Shown here: in pieces, positions 42,713-47,562 of the stretch
How positions within the stretch are numbered: the stretch's first letter is position 1
Layout of the letters: every line of letters begins with the position of its first letter
Assembly (NCBI GenBank): GCA_029776205.1
Contig: JAKOTQ010000111.1
Location: forward strand, 1-47,562
Direction: 5' to 3'
Origin: Bacillota bacterium
Lineage (GTDB): Bacteria > Bacillota > UBA4882 > UBA8346
Length of the DNA stretch: 47,562 bases
Position numbers and translations under genes: made by a program
Notes under the pieces: generated by a model
The model's database searches: none
Seen by the model: only the letters and a program-made list of their open reading frames with translations
What the model was told of the DNA's origin: nothing

Positions 42713-43604
42713 CAACCCCACCTCCGTTCAGATGAAACTTAATCAACTGAGTCAGGGTTGATTTAAGATCCTTTCGAGGCACGATCATATCAACAAACCC
42801 ATGTTCCAAGAGAAACTCGGCTGTCTGAAAGCCAGGCGGCAAGGTTTGACGGATGGTTTGCTGAATGACCCGGGCCCCGGCAAACCCGATAAGTGCATTG
42901 GGTTCAGCGATGATAATATCTCCCAATGCGGCAAAACTGGCAAATACGCCTCCAGTCGTCGGATCTGTCAAAACTGAAATATAAACGCAGCCAGCCTCGG
43001 CTAACCGATTCAAAACCTGACTGGTTTTGGCCATCTGCATCAATGACATGATGCCTTCCTGCATCCGAGCACCGCCGCTGGCCGTCACGGCAATAAAGGG
43101 AAGTTTCTTCTGAATGGCATATTCAGCAGCACGGGTTATTTTCTCCCCAACCACCGAACCCATCGAAGCACCCATAAACCCGAAATCCATCACTGCCAGG
43201 ACCAAGGGAATCCCGTTCATCCTAGCCTCGCCGGTCAGCACGGCTTCAGCTAAATCCGTATTTTTTTGGGCTTTTTTAATCCGACTGTCATAGTTTGGGA
43301 AATCAAGAATATTTACAGTCTTCAAATTTTTATCAATTTCTTGAAAACTGCCTTCGTCCGCCAATAACTCCAACCGTTCCTTGGAGCTTATACGAAAGTG
43401 ATACCCGCACTTCGGACAGACTTTTAAATTTCTTTCGAGATCTTTGTTGTATGTAATTTGTGAACAACGATTGCACTTAACCCATAACCCATCTGGAATT
43501 TCCTTTTTTTCAACCGCTTCATCCCGAGGTTGAAAATCCCGTTCCGATTTTACCGTGATATACTTAGGTTTGGTCTTAAACAAGTCTTTTAACAATAATT
43601 CCAC
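42702..43604 (-). CDS. accD: Acetyl-CoA carboxylase carboxyltransferase subunit beta
   Basis: The 300-residue subunit has the N-terminal zinc ribbon C44-x2-C47 and C63-x2-C66. The carboxyltransferase core includes VMDFGFMGASMGSVVGEKI, ASGGARMQEGIMSLMQMAK and DPTTGGVFASFAALGD. The start is a GTG at 43604 or, with better ribosome-site spacing (AGAGGTG), a TTG three codons later. It is coupled to accA. Confidence 0.96.
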   Translation of the reverse strand: MELLLKDLFKTKPKYITVKSERDFQPRDEAVEKKEIPDGLWVKCNRCSQITYNKDLERNLKVCPKCGYHFRISSKERLELLADEGSFQEIDKNLKTVNILDFPNYDSRIKKAQKNTDLAEAVLTGEARMNGIPLVLAVMDFGFMGASMGSVVGEKITRAAEYAIQKKLPFIAVTASGGARMQEGIMSLMQMAKTSQVLNRLAEAGCVYISVLTDPTTGGVFASFAALGDIIIAEPNALIGFAGARVIQQTIRQTLPPGFQTAEFLLEHGFVDMIVPRKDLKSTLTQLIKFHLNGGGVDVQ

Positions 43605-43712
43605 CTCTTAACAAAGGCCGTTTTTTTAAATCGAACTATTCACCCAACATAAAAAATTTTCTGCACCGGATGTCAAGTTCCTGCTCACCTAGAGGGAATT
43701 GCGATTTAGTCT

Positions 43713-43913
43713 TCATGGTCTTTGTAAGGCATTATTAATCACTTCATTGGCTTCCTCGATCTCAATCTCCGAAACCATAACTTCCACATTGCGGTCCTCG
43801 TTCTCAGACAGGCGGGCCTCTTTGAGTTTGACTAAAATCCCTTCAACTTCTAAAAGCTGTTTAAGATACATAGCGACCTTTCGATTGGGTGCTACGTAAA
43901 CTACGACCCACAT
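43713..43913 (-). CDS. Small DUF2007-like protein at the head of the acc operon
   Basis: From the ATG at 43913 (66 residues; GAAAGGA upstream) the product reads WVVVYVAPNRKVAMYLKQLLEVEG then ILVKLKEARLS and an acidic end. This is the strand-helix-strand layout of DUF2007-type putative signal-transducing proteins. It is the first gene after the promoter at 44006. Function is unknown; similar small genes precede accD in related genomes as far as I recall. Confidence 0.7.
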   Translation of the reverse strand: MWVVVYVAPNRKVAMYLKQLLEVEGILVKLKEARLSENEDRNVEVMVSEIEIEEANEVINNALQRP

Positions 43914-43990
43914 TGGCGTATCCTTTCTGTTGAAATTTATTCGTTCCAACAACTGTAAGAAGTAGAAATTACTATATGACGACGTTAAGA

Positions 43991-44021
43991 TAACCTATCT
44001 ATATCAGGATAAATTAGGTTA
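43991..44021. promoter_or_regulatory. Inverted repeat spanning the acc-operon -10 box, candidate operator
   Basis: TAACCTA (43991-43997) and TAGGTTA (44015-44021) are perfect 7-bp arms 17 bases apart, enclosing the -10 hexamer and the start of transcription. It does not match the FapR site that I know. A repressor binding here would block the promoter. Confidence 0.45.
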
Positions 44022-44034
44022 TTGATGTTGTCAA
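44006..44034 (-). promoter_or_regulatory. Sigma-A promoter of the DUF2007-accD-accA-pfkA-pyk operon
   Basis: Perfect TTGACA (44029-44034), 17-base spacer, and TATCCT (44006-44011) as -10. The leader before the first ATG is about 85 bases. Confidence 0.8.
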
Positions 44035-44116
44035 GTAAAAGAGCATGATTTAACAGTTATATGTATGACATATTTCGCTTTTTTACAATAATTTTACAGT
44101 TCCTAATAATGACGAA

Positions 44117-44146
44117 AACGCCAAAAGCTCAAGTACTGATGGCGTT
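44117..44146 (-). terminator. Terminator overlapping the pmbA stop
   Basis: AACGCCA (inside the last codons) and TGGCGTT pair across a 16-base loop; TTTTCGTC follows on the minus strand. The loop is long and the T-run short. Confidence 0.5.
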
Positions 44147-45445
44147 CGCTATAAACACAAACCCCGGATTGTCTTCTCCGGCAACCTTACATAAGCGGCT
44201 TTCCTGATGGTTTAAAGCGCGGATGAAATCGCCATTGATCACCGCCTTTGTTTTTCCTTGAATCTTTCCTTTCTCGACGTACAAACATTGATCCGCCGTT
44301 AATGAAAAATGACCTGACGTAGTATCCTGAGTATGCATTCCCAGCACCGAATAAATAATAAGACCCCGATCAATGGTTTTAAGCATCTCCTCCCATTGGG
44401 GGAACCCTTCACGGCTTGTTATAAAAAACCCGCTTCCTCCCAGAGGGACAGGCGTCGGATTCAATCCTGCCTTCTTAGCATATTTTAAATTAAGAATCGG
44501 ACTTTGGAGCTTGCCGCCATCGATTAATGCGATTTTCCCGCCAGGTACACCTTCCGCAGTACAGATATAGGACGAACCGCGGTAGGGTAACAGATTATTA
44601 ATAGTTAAACTCAGATCGTCCCGGATAACCGGACGATGGTTCTCAAAATCGTCCAATGTGAACCGGCTTTGGCGATTCAGCACCAAACTTCCGTATAAAT
44701 TCGTGATGACAAACTGGTTCATAAACGTCTCGAACATTTCCGGCGTTAAGATTAACGTTATCGGGCCTGAAAACGTCGTTGAACACGGTTGCTCCAATTG
44801 TTTGCCGACAGTAATAGTCTCCTGGATAATCCGATCAATATCAGCTGCTTCCGGCCACTTCTTTTCCGAATAGCCCTTTCCATAACTGTCATTGGCAATA
44901 AAATAGAAATCGACCGGTGTTTGCTCATAACTCAATTGAAATCCATCAGAATTCATCAAATATCGCTGATCATGAAAACACTTAATTCGGGCATCTACTT
45001 TACGTATACCGGATTTACGGAGCTTGTCAATGCCGTCAGAAAGCAGCTCAAAGGGGCGTTCCACCTGACGGTCAATGACCGTTTGAGCTTCATTATCAGC
45101 CAATTCCACTTTCGGAAGGGATTCCGGAGTATAAATACCCACACCCTCCGGATCATGATAAGCAGTTCTTTCCCATAATTTCAAATATTCCGAAAATTCT
45201 TCAACAACGCGCGCTTCTAATTTTGCCGCTGTGTAACGGGAATCATCCCAAACCAGATAAATCTCTCCGGAGATGCTTTGCTTATAACCGGGAGCCGAAT
45301 AAGGCCCGCCAATTTGATTATTTTTAACCCCGATATCCACCCCGTCGGTCCGATGCAGATCAAACCGCCATCCCTTCAGGCGCGGATTTGATTTCTGTGA
45401 CTGACGCAGCAGCTCCCCAAGCTGTTCATGTATTTCCAAATTCAT
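44129..45445 (-). CDS. pmbA: PmbA/TldE-type subunit of the TldD/TldE protease
   Basis: The 438-residue protein has the TldE fold and lacks the HExxxH zinc motif, as expected for the non-catalytic partner. Recognisable parts are FRSDG-equivalent FDLHRTDGVDIGVKNNQIGG, DLSLTINNLLPYRGSSYICTAEGVPGGKIALIDGG and DTTSGHFSLTADQCLYVEKGK. TldD and TldE form a barrel protease that trims unfolded peptides and modified-peptide leaders. Its ATG overlaps the tldD stop by four bases (ATGA), so they are coupled. Confidence 0.88.
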   Translation of the reverse strand: MNLEIHEQLGELLRQSQKSNPRLKGWRFDLHRTDGVDIGVKNNQIGGPYSAPGYKQSISGEIYLVWDDSRYTAAKLEARVVEEFSEYLKLWERTAYHDPEGVGIYTPESLPKVELADNEAQTVIDRQVERPFELLSDGIDKLRKSGIRKVDARIKCFHDQRYLMNSDGFQLSYEQTPVDFYFIANDSYGKGYSEKKWPEAADIDRIIQETITVGKQLEQPCSTTFSGPITLILTPEMFETFMNQFVITNLYGSLVLNRQSRFTLDDFENHRPVIRDDLSLTINNLLPYRGSSYICTAEGVPGGKIALIDGGKLQSPILNLKYAKKAGLNPTPVPLGGSGFFITSREGFPQWEEMLKTIDRGLIIYSVLGMHTQDTTSGHFSLTADQCLYVEKGKIQGKTKAVINGDFIRALNHQESRLCKVAGEDNPGFVFIANAIST

Positions 45446-46923
45446 TCGCCTCCTATCGTAACATCGGGGTTTTGATCAATAACCAGGAAATAGTGGGAAC
45501 CACCGCAACTGGGTACCCCTTGCCCCATTTTACCGCAGGTTCCCATCGCATCCAGTTGAAGTTCACCTAAAGCAGCTGACACAGATTGTAACACCGATAG
45601 AATCTTCCCACTGAATATTGCCGGTTTATAAAGAACCGGTTCTTCTGAAAGTTCATAGATAGCAGAACAGTTAAACACAAAATCCCCAAATGCCGGATTG
45701 ACCTGCCCACCTTGGAAACCGGTAAGATAAAGTACTTTTTCGCCCGAAACCATCAGGCCGGCTTCGGTTAACATCCTATATAAATCTTTCGCAGTAATCG
45801 TTTCAAATGCTTGATCCACAGGTATCGGATTGTCAAATTCAATTCGAATATTAGACATCCGGGCGATCGGAAGATGGAAAATGCTTTCCACCCGTTCCGC
45901 TCCGGTGGGCTCCACCCCGGCCCGGTGGGCCGAAAAAATATCGGCAAGCCCTGTATTTAAACGGCCGTGATCAACGATTCGTACGGTTTGACGTTCCGTG
46001 CCGATGGCACTGATGGGCTGATAAGCATAATCGCCTTCCAGCGGCCCGTCAATGATGGATAATCGCTGGTCGGAAACGATCATGCCCTTACGAAACTTTC
46101 CGTTCTCTCCTAAAATCGAGCTATCAATTCCGTCCGTCTCAGCAGCATGACCAAAAGCCTCATGTGCCAAACCTTTGGCCAAAGCATAATCAATAACCAG
46201 TTTATAGTTGCCTCCCGGAAACTTGGGAGCACCCAACAGGTTCAATGCTAAACGTGCAGCTTTCTGGCTGCGTCGTTTCAACCGGTTCTGCGGTTCATCT
46301 TCCAACAAAATCCCCAAATCGCTTCCAGAGATATTGGCATAGGTCGTTGCCGTTTCCTCGCCGGACTTGGCCGTAATACTGTGGAAAATGAAAGCCCGCG
46401 GCGTATTGAAAATAACATCCGTTCCGTCGCTCCGAAAGATCCGCCATTCCTCATTTGTCAAACGGAGAACGGTCCGGACTGAAAGTCGGGAATCCATCGC
46501 CCCGATCTCCTGATTTAAAACCCGTAACCTCTCCTCTATCTCGCCCAATTCCATACTGTCATGAGGATATTTCAACGGAACTTCCACCCGACGTTGCAAG
46601 GGCTTTAACTTATAAACCTCACGGTTCGTTTCACTTTGATATCCCGATCCCGCCTCGGCCAGAAACGCTGCTTTATCAAAAAGAGTAGTTGCCACCTCCA
46701 CCGAAATCTGATCCGAGGCTGCAAACCCCATATTCCCTTCTTCGGTAAACACTTGAATTCCCATACCGGCCAGGCTTCCGGTGGAAATTTCCTCAGTTTT
46801 TCCATTGTTAATATGAATACCCAAATCGGTTCGGTGTTGAATCCGTCCAATAAAATACATGCCTCGGGCCGTACCCCGGTCATGACAAGCCATAATGACT
46901 GAATTGTACTGTTCTGTTTTCAT
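45442..46923 (-). CDS. tldD: TldD-type zinc metalloprotease subunit
   Basis: I start at the ATG at 46923 (493 residues), preceded by GGGAGG. The zinc motif HEAFGH is at about 254-259, within AKGLAHEAFGHAAETDG. The C-terminal CGKMGQGVPSCGG carries the conserved cysteine region of TldD. Together with the coupled PmbA it forms a heterodimeric protease. No ribosomally made peptide precursor is seen in the window, so general peptide trimming is likelier than a dedicated maturation role. Confidence 0.92.
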   Translation of the reverse strand: MKTEQYNSVIMACHDRGTARGMYFIGRIQHRTDLGIHINNGKTEEISTGSLAGMGIQVFTEEGNMGFAASDQISVEVATTLFDKAAFLAEAGSGYQSETNREVYKLKPLQRRVEVPLKYPHDSMELGEIEERLRVLNQEIGAMDSRLSVRTVLRLTNEEWRIFRSDGTDVIFNTPRAFIFHSITAKSGEETATTYANISGSDLGILLEDEPQNRLKRRSQKAARLALNLLGAPKFPGGNYKLVIDYALAKGLAHEAFGHAAETDGIDSSILGENGKFRKGMIVSDQRLSIIDGPLEGDYAYQPISAIGTERQTVRIVDHGRLNTGLADIFSAHRAGVEPTGAERVESIFHLPIARMSNIRIEFDNPIPVDQAFETITAKDLYRMLTEAGLMVSGEKVLYLTGFQGGQVNPAFGDFVFNCSAIYELSEEPVLYKPAIFSGKILSVLQSVSAALGELQLDAMGTCGKMGQGVPSCGGSHYFLVIDQNPDVTIGGE

Positions 46924-47009
46924 CGGGCCTCCCACATTTACCAAAGAATCCTTTTCGTTTTATCGTCCCAACGCCCTACTCTTTAACATTATTTACAACT
47001 GAACGGTTT

Positions 47010-47026
47010 ATTATAATGGTATACCA
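47010..47026 (-). promoter_or_regulatory. Possible tldD promoter with palindrome in the spacer
   Basis: A perfect TATAAT (47010-47015) stands one base from the 10-bp palindrome TGGTATACCA (47017-47026), which touches the ZIP stop codon. No good -35 box is seen, so an activator or an extended element may be needed. Confidence 0.4.
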
Positions 47027-47562
47027 TCAACCGAAAGCCACATCCAATGCCATCATCACCGCAAATCCCAGCATGGCACCGACAGTGGCCAAGTCGGTAT
47101 TTCCATGGAGTTGGGATTCAGGAATCAACTCCTCGACCACAACATAAATCATGGCACCGGCAGCAAAAGCCAAAGCATAAGGCAATACCGGTTTGATAAA
47201 AATAACTGCAGCTGCACCTAATAGCCCGGCTATTGGTTCAACCATTCCGGAAAGTTGCCCATACCAAAAACTTTTAAGCGGAGATAACCCTTCCCGCCGT
47301 AACGGAACCGAAACCGCCATCCCTTCCGGAAATTTTGAATCCCAATTCCGATCGCCAAAGCAAGCGCCCCTGCCAGATTGGTATCAGCCATATTGGAAGC
47401 CAACGCTCCGAAAGCTACCCCCACGGCCAAACCTTCCGGAATGTTATTCAACGTGATGGCCAATACCAATAAAACGCTTCGTTGCCAACCGGTTTTGATT
47501 CCTTCCGTATGTTCATCCCCAAATCCGATATGAAGGTGAGGCAACAGCCAATCCACGAGCCG
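47027..47562 (-). pseudogene. ZIP-family metal transporter, frameshifted and cut by the window edge
   Basis: The visible part covers roughly the last two thirds of a ZupT/GufA-type divalent-metal transporter. The first frame gives HLHIGFGDEHTEG, VLAITLNNIPEGLAVGVAFG and [11 protein letters not shown]. The second gives [36 protein letters not shown] and [15 protein letters not shown]. Both HNxPEG-like metal-site motifs of ZIP are present only if the frames are joined. They differ by one base near 47326-47331, where TTTCCGG would need to be TTTCCCGG to read NFPEG. The N-terminus is outside the window. It may be a true pseudogene or a base-calling error. Confidence 0.85.

Noticed and set aside
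1-47562. tRNA, rRNA, insertion sequences and prophage genes
   Set aside because: None were recognised by reading both strands; xerD is of the chromosomal dimer-resolution type and not a phage integrase.

Overview
The window looks like chromosome from an endospore-forming Bacillota (Clostridia-like, low to moderate GC). The sequence basis is the gene content: spoIIM, a stand-alone GerE-type regulator, a tandem SPOCS (DUF3794) protein and a CgeB-like glycosyltransferase, together with the Bacillota neighbourhood rbgA(ylqF)-rnhB-ylqG-ylqH, DegS/DegU, an LplA/LplB/LplC-type sugar importer, an S-box upstream of metK and an accD-accA-pfkA-pyk operon. Nearly all genes lie on the minus strand, so transcription runs from high to low coordinates. 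I assign no species.

1-9.7 kb, spore-envelope flavoured region. Four glycosyltransferases in a row (CgeB-like, TuaH-like, GT4, GT2 cut by the window edge) lie downstream of a 792-residue protein with four SPOCS domains. Next come a secreted CAP-domain protein, a GerE-like regulator, the remnant of a membrane AraC-type regulator, a thioesterase and a 49-residue membrane peptide. Two near-identical sigma-K-like promoters (AC-N17-CATAnnnTA) precede gerE and the GT4 gene, which links this block to late mother-cell expression.

9.7-12 kb: a HAD phosphatase, then a strikingly AT-rich plus-strand island with one unrecognised protein and a YHYH/peptidoglycan-binding gene that lacks a start codon.

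12-28 kb, housekeeping: yifB, yraN, a Gre-like factor, ylqH, ylqG, rnhB, a YbhN-type membrane protein on the plus strand, rbgA, xerD, spoIIM, a ComB-like protein, a DUF3866 protein, scpA/scpB, an HD hydrolase and a TGS-type nucleoside kinase, ending with the DegS/DegU two-component pair.

28-37 kb: a carbohydrate ABC importer (two LplB/LplC-type permeases and two different solute-binding proteins) bracketed by a polytopic histidine kinase and a NarL-type response regulator. A 15-bp tandem direct repeat in the leader of the first permease gene is a candidate operator.

37-47.6 kb: metK under a SAM-I riboswitch with a consensus sigma-A promoter, trxA, and DUF2007-like/accD/accA/pfkA/pyk behind a sigma-A promoter. 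These are followed by the TldD/TldE protease pair and the end of a ZIP metal transporter that carries a one-base frameshift and is cut by the window edge.

The most unusual structural signal is a family of degenerate repeats with an exact 7-bp phase. They form islands at four intergenic sites (about 4.26-4.44, 20.17-20.27, 21.03-21.34 and 40.55-40.71 kb). Different islands use different heptamers (GACAGTT, TAGGAGA, TTCACAG, TCTGTCT and reverse complements) while keeping strict phase.
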